The notes under the pieces are model-generated. The model had not been told where the DNA came from, searched no databases, and saw only the letters and a program-made list of their open reading frames with translations. Positions 49,274 through 56,891 of a stretch of DNA of 64,000 bases are shown one piece after another; position 1 is the first letter of the stretch, and each line of letters starts with the position of its first letter. This DNA is from JAJZOM01 sp046703545 (GTDB lineage Archaea > Thermoplasmatota > Thermoplasmata > Thermoplasmatales > Thermoplasmataceae): NCBI GenBank assembly GCA_046703545.1, contig JBJKSX010000003.1:10077-74076 (forward strand), read 5' to 3'. Both the position numbers and the translations under genes were made by a program.

Positions 49274-51478
49274 ATGGGCCGAAAAGAAGACAATATTGCT
49301 AAGGCAATGAAATTAATTGAAAAACCGGAGAAGATAAGGAACATGGGTATTGCCGCCCACATTGATCATGGCAAGACTACACTAAGTGACAATCTTATTG
49401 CCGGAGCCGGTATGATGAGCGAAGAGCTTGCAGGAAAACAGCTTCTGCTGGATTATGATGAACAGGAGCAGGCTCGTGGTATTACTATAAACGCAGCAAC
49501 AGCCTCAATGGTGCATCCATATGACGATGAAGAGTTTCTAATCAACCTTATTGATACACCAGGCCACGTTGACTTCGGAGGAGATGTGACGAGAGCCATG
49601 AGGGCAGTCGATGGCTGCATCATCGTTGTTGATGCTGTGGAAGGTGTCATGCCTCAGACAGAGACTGTCATCAGACAGGCACTGAGGGAAAGGGTGAAAC
49701 CTGTTCTATTCATAAACAAGGTGGACCGTTTAATCAACGAACTCAAGCTGAACGGAGATGAGATGCAGAAGAGGTTCCTGAAAATAATCACCGACGTCAA
49801 CAAACTTCTCGGCAAATATTCTCCAGCCGAATTCCAGAAAGAGTGGCAGGTAAACGTCATGGACGGCAGAGTCGCATTTGGTTCTGCGTACCACAATTGG
49901 GCCATTTCAGTTCCCGCAATGAAAGATTATGGCGTCACATTTAAGGACATAGTTGACCTGGTCAGGGCTGAAAAGCAGAAGGAACTTGCAAAGAAAGCCC
50001 AGCTTCACAGAATCATTCTCAACATGGTCATCAAGCACCTTCCAAACCCACTTGAAGCCCAGAAATACAGGATACCGCAGATATGGCGCGGAGACCTTAG
50101 TTCGGACATTGGAAAGGCGATGCAGGAATGCAAATTCCATGGGCCGGTTAGCATGATGGTAACCAAGATTATCATTGACCCACACGCGGGTGAAATTGCC
50201 GTGGGAAGGGTTTTCAGCGGCACCATGAAGAAAGGGAGCGAGCTCTACATTGTGGGGCAGGGAAAGACGAAGTACAAGGTGCAGCTTCTTTCCATGATGG
50301 TGGGTCCCGACAGGATCTCAGTGGATGAAATGGCTGCTGGAAATATAGCGGCAGTTGTAGGCCTGAAGGCTGCGATTGCAGGTTCCACCGTATCATCAAA
50401 CGAGGACATGGACCCGTTCGAGCCAATGCAGCACTTCACAGACCCAGTTGTCACTCTGGCAATTGAGGCAAAGCACACCGCAGACCTTCCAAAACTCATT
50501 GATGTGCTGAGAAGTGTGTCCAAGGCCGATCCATCCATACAGATTGAGATCAACCAGGAGACTGGCGAACACCTGATTTCAGGTATGGGAGAACTCCACC
50601 TTGAAGTTACTTTGTACAGGATAAAGAATGATTTCAAAATCGATGTCCAAACCTCCGATCCTCTGGTTGTCTACAGGGAAACAGTGGGCAATAAGGGCGG
50701 CCCATTCGAAGGAAAATCGCCAAACAAGCACAACAGGTTTTACTTCGAGGTGGAGCCACTTCCTGAGCAGGTTGAGAATCTCATTCACGAGGGGGAAATC
50801 CCGCAGGGAACCAAGTTCAAGGATAAGAGGGCACTCCAGGAACAGCTTGAAGGCGCAGGCCTTTCAAGAGATGAAGCCAGGGGTCTCGTTATTGTGGAAG
50901 GGAACAACCTGATGGTTGATGTGACCAAAGGTATCCAGTATCTTGATGAAACAATGGAGCTTCTGCAGGAGAGCTTCAAAGAAGTGATAACCAAGGGGCC
51001 ACTTGCCAGCGAAAGAGTGAGTGGAATCAAGGCAAGGCTTGTTGATGCAAAACTCCATGAGGACAGCATTCACAGAGGGCCCGCTCAGGTCATACCTGCA
51101 GGCAGGAACTCCCTCAATGGTGCAATAACCATGGGCAAGAGAATCCTTATGGAGCCAATGCAGAAAGTGTTCATCAATGTCCCACAGGAGCTAATGGGTT
51201 CCGTCACAAACGAAATTCAGCAGAGAAGGGGAGTTGTCGAGGAAATGAACCAGGAGGGCGATGACATCGTGGTCGTTGCAAAGGTTCCGGTTTCCGGAAT
51301 GTTCGGATTTGCCTCGGCAATCAGGAGCGCAACGGGTGGAAAGGTCCTCTGGAACTCAGAGAACTCAGGATACCAGAAAGTCCCTGGAGAACTTCAGAAG
51401 GGAATTGTGGCGCAGATTAGGGAAAGGAAAGGCCTCAAAGCAGAGCCTTACGATGAAGCATATTACGCCCAACTCTAA
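49274..51478 (+). CDS. fusA: Translation elongation factor EF-2
   Basis: The 734-residue translocation GTPase. G1 AHIDHGKTT, G3 DTPGHVDF and G4 NKVD are intact, followed by domains II-V. The diphthamide site is present in EDSIHRGPAQ with His600 as the modified residue, as in archaeal EF-2. A TTATATAATG box lies about 47 bases before the ATG, giving a leader of about 20 bases with GGTTGATG as a likely ribosome site. Length and order are normal for archaea. Confidence 0.97.
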   Translation: MGRKEDNIAKAMKLIEKPEKIRNMGIAAHIDHGKTTLSDNLIAGAGMMSEELAGKQLLLDYDEQEQARGITINAATASMVHPYDDEEFLINLIDTPGHVDFGGDVTRAMRAVDGCIIVVDAVEGVMPQTETVIRQALRERVKPVLFINKVDRLINELKLNGDEMQKRFLKIITDVNKLLGKYSPAEFQKEWQVNVMDGRVAFGSAYHNWAISVPAMKDYGVTFKDIVDLVRAEKQKELAKKAQLHRIILNMVIKHLPNPLEAQKYRIPQIWRGDLSSDIGKAMQECKFHGPVSMMVTKIIIDPHAGEIAVGRVFSGTMKKGSELYIVGQGKTKYKVQLLSMMVGPDRISVDEMAAGNIAAVVGLKAAIAGSTVSSNEDMDPFEPMQHFTDPVVTLAIEAKHTADLPKLIDVLRSVSKADPSIQIEINQETGEHLISGMGELHLEVTLYRIKNDFKIDVQTSDPLVVYRETVGNKGGPFEGKSPNKHNRFYFEVEPLPEQVENLIHEGEIPQGTKFKDKRALQEQLEGAGLSRDEARGLVIVEGNNLMVDVTKGIQYLDETMELLQESFKEVITKGPLASERVSGIKARLVDAKLHEDSIHRGPAQVIPAGRNSLNGAITMGKRILMEPMQKVFINVPQELMGSVTNEIQQRRGVVEEMNQEGDDIVVVAKVPVSGMFGFASAIRSATGGKVLWNSENSGYQKVPGELQKGIVAQIRERKGLKAEPYDEAYYAQL

Positions 51479-51561
51479 TTTGCCTCTAAATTTTATTTTT
51501 ATTTTACACCCATCCCATACCACATTTTTTTAGGCGCGTCCCAATTCCAAGATGTATTTTC

Positions 51562-52584
51562 ATGAATGTCTTCTGCACAAGGTGTGGCAAAGCCAGGAAC
51601 AGTTTCAGGGACTCACCCGTCTGCCAATGCGGTGGCATATATACAATGGAACCGGATTTCAAATACAGGGACGGCTCATATCTGGAAAAATTCCCCTATC
51701 TTTCCAAGGAAGTGTCCATCGGCGAAACCGTCACGCCTATTGTCAGGTTTCAGGGATTTGACCTCAAGCTGGAATATTTTTCACCCACTTACTCCTATAA
51801 AGACAGGGGAACAAAGGCACTCATTTCCTGGCTTAAACAGAACCTTCCGGCCGGTTCGAGGATCAATGAGGATTCGTCTGGAAATGCAGGGGCATCTGTT
51901 GCTGCCTATGGTGCCGCAGCCGGATTTGAAGTTCACATCTTCGTGCCCGAAAAAACTGTTGCCGGGAAGATAAATCAGATAAGGAGCTATGGCGCCAATA
52001 TTCACAGGATTCCCGGGTCCAGGGAAGATGTCTCAGACGCTTGCAGAAATTCAGAAGGCTATTTCTCAAGTCATGTTTACAACCCGGAATTCAGGGATGG
52101 CATGAGGGAAATCAGTTATGAGATCTTTCACCAGTATAATGGAGAGTTGCCCCAGACCATATTCATACCTGTTTCGGCGGGCACCCTCCTGCTAGGCGTT
52201 ATCTCAGGATTCAAGCATCTCAGGGAATCAGGCCAGATTGACGAAGTTCCCCATTTTGTTGCAGTACAGACTGAGGCGGTTCAGCCACTGTGTTCCAGAA
52301 TCAACGGAACACCATACGATCCAAAGGTTCCAGTGGAATCTATTGCAGACGCCCTGGTCTCGAAGGAACCCCCTCTCCTTGATCTGATGGCGAAAGAAAT
52401 TCAGGAGTACGGCAGTTGTGTCACAGTATCAGAACAGGAAATTGTGGATTCGAGGGATGAACTCTCAAGAAATGGGGTGCTGGTGGAATACAGCTCTGCA
52501 ACGGTTTACGCAGCAAAGAAAAAGTGGAAAGGCGAAGGGAAAAGCCTCCTCCTGATGTCTGGAAACGGCCTGAAAAACCTTTAA
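51562..52584 (+). CDS. thrC: Threonine synthase-like PLP enzyme
   Basis: A 340-residue fold-type II PLP enzyme. An N-terminal zinc-ribbon-like set (C5, C8, C21, C23) is typical of archaeal threonine synthase. SPTYSYKDRG contains the PLP lysine (K80), EDSSGNAGAS binds the cofactor phosphate side, and PVSAGTLLLG is the glycine-rich loop. It would convert O-phosphohomoserine to threonine. Some paralogues of this group have other roles, and the rest of the Thr pathway is not in the window. It converges on the OsmC gene with a 2-base gap. Confidence 0.85.
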   Translation: MNVFCTRCGKARNSFRDSPVCQCGGIYTMEPDFKYRDGSYLEKFPYLSKEVSIGETVTPIVRFQGFDLKLEYFSPTYSYKDRGTKALISWLKQNLPAGSRINEDSSGNAGASVAAYGAAAGFEVHIFVPEKTVAGKINQIRSYGANIHRIPGSREDVSDACRNSEGYFSSHVYNPEFRDGMREISYEIFHQYNGELPQTIFIPVSAGTLLLGVISGFKHLRESGQIDEVPHFVAVQTEAVQPLCSRINGTPYDPKVPVESIADALVSKEPPLLDLMAKEIQEYGSCVTVSEQEIVDSRDELSRNGVLVEYSSATVYAAKKKWKGEGKSLLLMSGNGLKNL

Positions 52585-52586
52585 AC

Positions 52587-53045
52587 TCAAGCGGTGGCCT
52601 GCAATGCCTCTTCTGGGAGCCTGTCCAGATCAAGTTCCTTCCCATTTATGGTCAGTGAGTATCTCAGATCAGCACCGCCCTTTTTGACGATGATAGAGAC
52701 ACTGCAGTATTTGGTCAATGAAAGGTTGATGGCCTTCCGGGCTTTTTCAGGGCTAACCTCACCTTCCAGTATATAGTGGATATTGACGTGTTTCAGCGTC
52801 TTTGGGTGTTCCTCTTCCCTTTCGCCAGTTACTTCGCATCTGAAGCCCGTGAAGTCCACTTTCATTTTTTTCAGTATGTTCACAATGTCATCACTGGAGC
52901 AGCCTCCCATTGCAATGAGGAGGTGCTCGGTCGGCGAGAAATTCTGTGTATTGTTGGCGATTGAATTCTTCAGAGTGATGGAGACTTTTTCTGGCACATC
53001 AGTCTGAAATCCACCATTATCCACGTATTTGAAAGAAATCTTCAT
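52587..53045 (-). CDS. OsmC-family thiol peroxidase-like protein
   Basis: 152 residues with both redox cysteines of the OsmC/Ohr fold: C49 in AMGGCSSDDIV and C114 in LTKYCSVS. Such proteins reduce organic peroxides using thiols. A TATA-like CTATATATC on the minus strand lies about 23 bases before ATG 53045, so the transcript is probably leaderless. It lies downstream of the DUF1641/SQR-like operon on the same strand, but with a separate promoter. Confidence 0.88.
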   Translation of the reverse strand: MKISFKYVDNGGFQTDVPEKVSITLKNSIANNTQNFSPTEHLLIAMGGCSSDDIVNILKKMKVDFTGFRCEVTGEREEEHPKTLKHVNIHYILEGEVSPEKARKAINLSLTKYCSVSIIVKKGGADLRYSLTINGKELDLDRLPEEALQATA

Positions 53046-53110
53046 TGCGCGATTTATTTCAAAATGATATATAGAGTTTGGGCGAAAAACCCCAACTCAG
53101 CTTTCTAATA

Positions 53111-53611
53111 TTATTCCTCTGGGACTTTCTTGAGGGCACTGCCCATAGCTTTCAGCGCATTGAGGACCGCAGTGAGCCCTGCAGAGATATCTGGGTCCTT
53201 CACCATTGCATAAAGCCTGAGAAGAGATGTAGCCTCTGGGTTCTTTGCCCCTGAAACCATGCCATCCCAGATCTCATCGCTGTTGTACAGAATCGCTTTG
53301 ATGGTATCTGAGCCCTTTTCACTTGACATTGCATGTGCGACTGCCGATACAACGTTGACCATCTTCACAAGTCCATAGAGGAAATCCTTTGAAGTCAGGA
53401 AACTTGAAAGGAATTCAATATCACTGGGGAGAAATTCTCCAGACATATTCTCCATGGCTTGAAGAAGACCTGAATTCTTCAGCTTTGAGAACAGGTTCAT
53501 CATAGGCCCAAATGCGTCTGCATTGTCCAAAAGGCCCTTTATCAAAGGTTCCAGGTCATCATTTTCCATTTCAGGTTCTTCCTTGACTTTTTCTTCTGTA
53601 TTTTCTGTCAT
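53111..53611 (-). CDS. DUF1641 protein
   Basis: A 166-residue protein. After an acidic, probably disordered start (TENTEEKVKEEPEMENDDLE) comes a helical domain (LLDNADAFGPMMNLFSKLKNSGLL, FLSSFLTSKDFLYGLVKMVN) typical of DUF1641. This family is often encoded next to sulfide:quinone reductase-like flavoproteins or formate dehydrogenases, but its role is unknown. It starts 3 bases after the SQR-like gene and closes that operon. No cysteine is present. Confidence 0.85.
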   Translation of the reverse strand: MTENTEEKVKEEPEMENDDLEPLIKGLLDNADAFGPMMNLFSKLKNSGLLQAMENMSGEFLPSDIEFLSSFLTSKDFLYGLVKMVNVVSAVAHAMSSEKGSDTIKAILYNSDEIWDGMVSGAKNPEATSLLRLYAMVKDPDISAGLTAVLNALKAMGSALKKVPEE

Positions 53612-53614
53612 TGT

Positions 53615-54763
53615 TCACACCATCCCCCTGACTATTGTTGAGAAGTATGTATCACTGGAACTCCACCTCAGCATGAAATCTCCAACATTCTCAGTTACGT
53701 GTTTGTGGCCATCTTCCTTGGTGGACAGATATGAAAACGCCCTATCCTTTCCGGTTATTATTATTTGAGGCACCTTCGAAGAGTAGTGGGTCTCCGACAG
53801 CCCGCCGATTGCATCTGAGATGATCTTCGATGCAGCGAAAGATGCCTGGAGGTAACTTGTTGCAGCGGTCTTCTGCTCCTTCAGGTTGTTTGAGTCACCC
53901 ACTGCAAATACGGTATCCAGATTTTTCACTCTGAGGTTTGCAGGATCAACTTCAATATACCCGGCTTCGTCAGCAAGCCCCGATGTTATGATTGCATGCT
54001 GCCCCTTGTGTGGAGGCACCAGAACAAGCAGATCATATTTGCTGTTGGCCCCATCCGAGGCGGATACCTCCTTGTTCTTCTGGCTGACCGAATTCACCGT
54101 AACATTGTTTGTTACATGTATTCCCCTGTCATTGAGCTTGTCCCCAACGAAATTTGATACGCTTTCATCCGCTGCAAGCTGTTCTGATGGGGATAGCAAG
54201 GTGATCTCTGTCTTTCCCTTGAGCCCCTTTGATTCTGCAAAAGATTCAAAGAGGAATGCAAACTCGAACAGAGCTTGCGGGTACTGTATCTTGGAATCAA
54301 CACTGCCTATGACAACCTTGCCGCCCTTGAATCCCTTCAGTGTTTCCCTGAGTTCAAGAGACCTGGCAAGATCGTAAAAATGCTTAGCCTCTCCGGTATA
54401 TCCCGGGACTTCTTCAGGGGCAAACCTGTTGCCGGTGGCTACGATTATGTAATCTGCCATCCTGCTTCTGCCCGATTTCAGGAAAACCGTGTGTTCTTCT
54501 GCATTTATTCTGACGACTTCATCCCTCACATAACTGATGCCGCCATTTAGCAGGAAATCAACAGGCTTTACACTGTGCCTGTAGTTCTTATATCCAAATG
54601 GGATAAATAGCCCATCAGGCTTGTAGAAATGCCTTGGGGAATTTCCAATCACCGTAATGTCCAGTTCTTTTTCAGTTGCGTGGTAACGGAGTTTGTTGGC
54701 AGCAACAAGTCCCGATGAACCATCTCCAACTATAATGACACTTTTAGGAACTACCATATACAT
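53615..54763 (-). CDS. SQR/FCSD-like FAD oxidoreductase without cysteines
   Basis: About 382 residues of the two-dinucleotide-binding flavoprotein fold: VIIVGDGSSGLVAANKLR at the N-terminus, IIVATGNRFAPEE, and VKNLDTVFAVGDSNN for FAD. The layout and DUF1641 partner are those of sulfide:quinone oxidoreductase-like proteins. Classic SQRs use two or three cysteines; this protein contains none, and the usual Cys region reads GSVDSKIQYPQALFEFAF. So it is either a type with another mechanism or another NADH/quinone-type oxidoreductase. ATG 54763 overlaps the upstream small gene stop (TGATG). Confidence 0.85.
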   Translation of the reverse strand: MYMVVPKSVIIVGDGSSGLVAANKLRYHATEKELDITVIGNSPRHFYKPDGLFIPFGYKNYRHSVKPVDFLLNGGISYVRDEVVRINAEEHTVFLKSGRSRMADYIIVATGNRFAPEEVPGYTGEAKHFYDLARSLELRETLKGFKGGKVVIGSVDSKIQYPQALFEFAFLFESFAESKGLKGKTEITLLSPSEQLAADESVSNFVGDKLNDRGIHVTNNVTVNSVSQKNKEVSASDGANSKYDLLVLVPPHKGQHAIITSGLADEAGYIEVDPANLRVKNLDTVFAVGDSNNLKEQKTAATSYLQASFAASKIISDAIGGLSETHYSSKVPQIIITGKDRAFSYLSTKEDGHKHVTENVGDFMLRWSSSDTYFSTIVRGMV

Positions 54764-54900
54764 CACTTTCTTAATTTCTTGACATAATCTGACTTCTGAC
54801 CTATGCAGGCTGAATCATGGCCGTATGCCCCGGCAGACAGCCTGGCACATTCCATTCCTGTTGCGTTGCAAACATCGGCGGAAATTAGGTCTGAGAGCAC
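54763..54900 (-). CDS. 45-residue Cys-containing small protein upstream of the SQR-like gene
   Basis: A frame from GTG 54900 gives 45 residues, including ADVCNATGMECARLSAGAYG and HDSACIGQKSDYVKKLRK. It has three cysteines (11, 18, 32) and one His (28), enough for a metal site or redox disulfide, and a basic end. Its stop overlaps the ATG of the SQR-like gene (TGATG), which argues for real, coupled translation. A CTAATAAC element about 25 bases upstream may be its TATA box. No family was recognised. It could supply the thiol chemistry that its Cys-free partner lacks. Confidence 0.55.
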   Translation of the reverse strand: MLSDLISADVCNATGMECARLSAGAYGHDSACIGQKSDYVKKLRK

Positions 54901-55027
54901 TATAAATTATCGTTACGTGTTATTAGAATTTTGTTGTTGAATCGCTTATAAATATAGTGCATGGTTAACACGGGGTTTCCTATCACCCAAAATGCAAAAA
55001 ATAAATAGTGATCTCCAATAAACCTCC

Positions 55028-55330
55028 ATGGACTGCCAGATGAGGGTTCTCAGCAAGGAGAAGAACACCATAACCCTTGAAATGCTAAATTACGACAACA
55101 CAATCCTCAGACCGCTTGTGGATGAGATATTGAAGGATGAACAGGTTGAGGAAGCAAGATATTACATAAAACATCCTATTATTGATAACCCCGAGATATT
55201 CGTCAGGGTCAAGACCGGCAAGCCACAGGCCGCCGTAAAAAGATCCATAAAGAGGCTCAGCAAGATATATGAGTCACTTGGTGCAGATCTTGTCAAGGAA
55301 CAGAAGAGACTGGCGGAATCAGCTAAATAA
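55028..55330 (+). CDS. rpoL: DNA-directed RNA polymerase subunit L
   Basis: A 100-residue homologue of Rpb11/alpha N-terminal part, which pairs with subunit D in polymerase assembly. It reads MRVLSKEKNTITLEMLNYDNTIL RPL and then YYIKHPIIDNPEIFVRVKT, the conserved Rpb11 core, followed by a long helix. An AAATAAATAG box about 20-25 bases upstream supports a leaderless start; ATG 55028 or 55040 may be used. The stop is directly adjacent to the next start. Confidence 0.93.
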   Translation: MDCQMRVLSKEKNTITLEMLNYDNTILRPLVDEILKDEQVEEARYYIKHPIIDNPEIFVRVKTGKPQAAVKRSIKRLSKIYESLGADLVKEQKRLAESAK

Positions 55331-56299
55331 ATGCCCGAGGAATATTTTATAGAGCTTGTCCAGGATATTCCGGGGGCTTCAGTTTATGAGCTCAAGTCCC
55401 TTTCCAGCCCAAATGTTTTTGAAGTGATCCACACAGACGAGAAGTATGCACTGATTCAGGGAGACTGGACACCTGTCAAGGATGCTGCTTTTGTCAGAAG
55501 AGTTTCCAAAGTTCTGTCCAAATCTGAATCTCTGGAGGCCGTTGAACGCCCGGACCTACCTCAAGGCAAATTTCATGTCAGGTTTTTGGACTATGGGAAC
55601 TGCCATGATGCCAGTGTAGAGCCCCGAATTGGCACGATGCTGGAAGGTGAGGGACGAATTTCTTTCAAGAACCCTGATTTTATCATTCGGGCATATCACG
55701 ATACCCAGTGGTACATATGCCTGGAAGTTTTCTCAGGCTCAGCCAGGGAATTTGAAAAAAGGCGCGCCCCAATGAGGCCATTCTTCTCTCCAATTTCCAT
55801 CGACCCGAGACACGCAAGATTCATGGTGAATGTTACTGAAACGAGTCCCGGCGACACCATTTTGGACCCTTTCTGTGGAACTGGCGGGATCCTTCTTGAG
55901 GCGGGCCTGCTCAACAGGAAGGTGATAGGGAACGACTGGTCTCTCCAGATGTCATCTGGTGCGACCCTTAACCTGAAGTATTTTGGCATAAGGGATTACA
56001 GAATTACAAACAAGGATTTCCTGGAGCTGGATGCGGATGTGACCGTGGATTCCATTGCAACAGATCTCCCGTACGGGAAGAATTCAAGGCTTTCACAGAA
56101 GGATATATCCTCGCTTTACAGGGAAAGCTTTGGGAAGTTCAGAAGCATGCTCAAAGAGAATGGCATATGCGTGGTGGTTGTCTCGCGTGAGGAAGCCCTC
56201 AAGATGTCAGAACCTTATTTCAACACGGTGAAAGTGTTTCCATACCGTGTTCACAGGTCCCTGACTAGGTATTTTGCCATTTTGAGACGAAAATCATAG
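55331..56299 (+). CDS. tRNA (guanine10-N2)-methyltransferase, Trm-G10/Trm11 family
   Basis: A 322-residue protein with an N-terminal THUMP-like RNA-binding part and a C-terminal Rossmann methyltransferase. Motif I is ILDPFCGTGGILLEA (D179 begins DPFCG), and the catalytic motif IV is DLPYG near residue 245, the D-x-P-Y form of amino-group methyltransferases. Archaeal members make m2G or m2,2G at position 10 of tRNA. It begins the base after the rpoL stop, so the two are in an operon. Confidence 0.92.
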   Translation: MPEEYFIELVQDIPGASVYELKSLSSPNVFEVIHTDEKYALIQGDWTPVKDAAFVRRVSKVLSKSESLEAVERPDLPQGKFHVRFLDYGNCHDASVEPRIGTMLEGEGRISFKNPDFIIRAYHDTQWYICLEVFSGSAREFEKRRAPMRPFFSPISIDPRHARFMVNVTETSPGDTILDPFCGTGGILLEAGLLNRKVIGNDWSLQMSSGATLNLKYFGIRDYRITNKDFLELDADVTVDSIATDLPYGKNSRLSQKDISSLYRESFGKFRSMLKENGICVVVVSREEALKMSEPYFNTVKVFPYRVHRSLTRYFAILRRKS

Positions 56300-56315
56300 G
56301 TGAATAGACTGTTGT

Positions 56316-56323
56316 ATTTATAT
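56316..56323 (+). promoter_or_regulatory. TATA box of grpE-dnaK-dnaJ
   Basis: TTTATATA is centred about 27 bases before the grpE ATG, giving a leaderless transcript. No CIRCE-type repeat was seen. Confidence 0.65.
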
Positions 56324-56346
56324 AGAAGAACAAATTTACTTGTGCA

Positions 56347-56889
56347 ATGTGTGCCCAATCCTCCACAAACGATCATTTGGTGAACCCATTGTCCGTCGAA
56401 TCAGGTAAAAGCAGGGCAAGAGCATTGAGTCGTGAGCACCTTCGAATCCAGCAGGTGGAAAACGAGCTCAATGATGCCAGAACACAGCTTACCCAGTACA
56501 GGGACCTCTATATTCGGCAGAGAGCCGAAATGGAGAACTATTCAAAGGCAGTGGAGAGAGAAAAGAAGCTGATAAGCAAGAATGCAAGCAGAAATGTCAT
56601 AAAGGACCTTCTGCCCCTGGTGGATTCACTGGATTCTGCAATTACGTCTTCCAAAGAAAATAACAACGTGGTTGCAATAAGGAATCAGATGGAGAAGATA
56701 CTGTCCGCATACGGTTTCACTCCGATAGAAGCCAAGGGAAAAAAGTTTGATCCTTACCTGCACGAGGTTATAGCTGTCAGCCCGTCAGACAACGATGGTA
56801 TGGTTCTGGAGGAAGTTCAAAAGGGCTACAAACTGAATGATGAGGTAATTCGGACGTCAAAAGTCATAGTTGGAAAAAAAGGTGATTAA
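56347..56889 (+). CDS. grpE: Nucleotide exchange factor GrpE
   Basis: 180 residues with a long coiled coil (about 30-95: LRIQQVENELNDARTQLTQY, RQRAEMENYSKAVEREKKL) followed by a beta domain (FDPYLHEVIAVSPSDNDGMV, GYKLNDEVIRTSKVIVGKK). It releases ADP from DnaK. The gene lies 2 bases ahead of dnaK. The GrpE/DnaK/DnaJ set in archaea is thought to derive from bacteria by transfer. Confidence 0.95.
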   Translation: MCAQSSTNDHLVNPLSVESGKSRARALSREHLRIQQVENELNDARTQLTQYRDLYIRQRAEMENYSKAVEREKKLISKNASRNVIKDLLPLVDSLDSAITSSKENNNVVAIRNQMEKILSAYGFTPIEAKGKKFDPYLHEVIAVSPSDNDGMVLEEVQKGYKLNDEVIRTSKVIVGKKGD

Positions 56890-56891
56890 AA

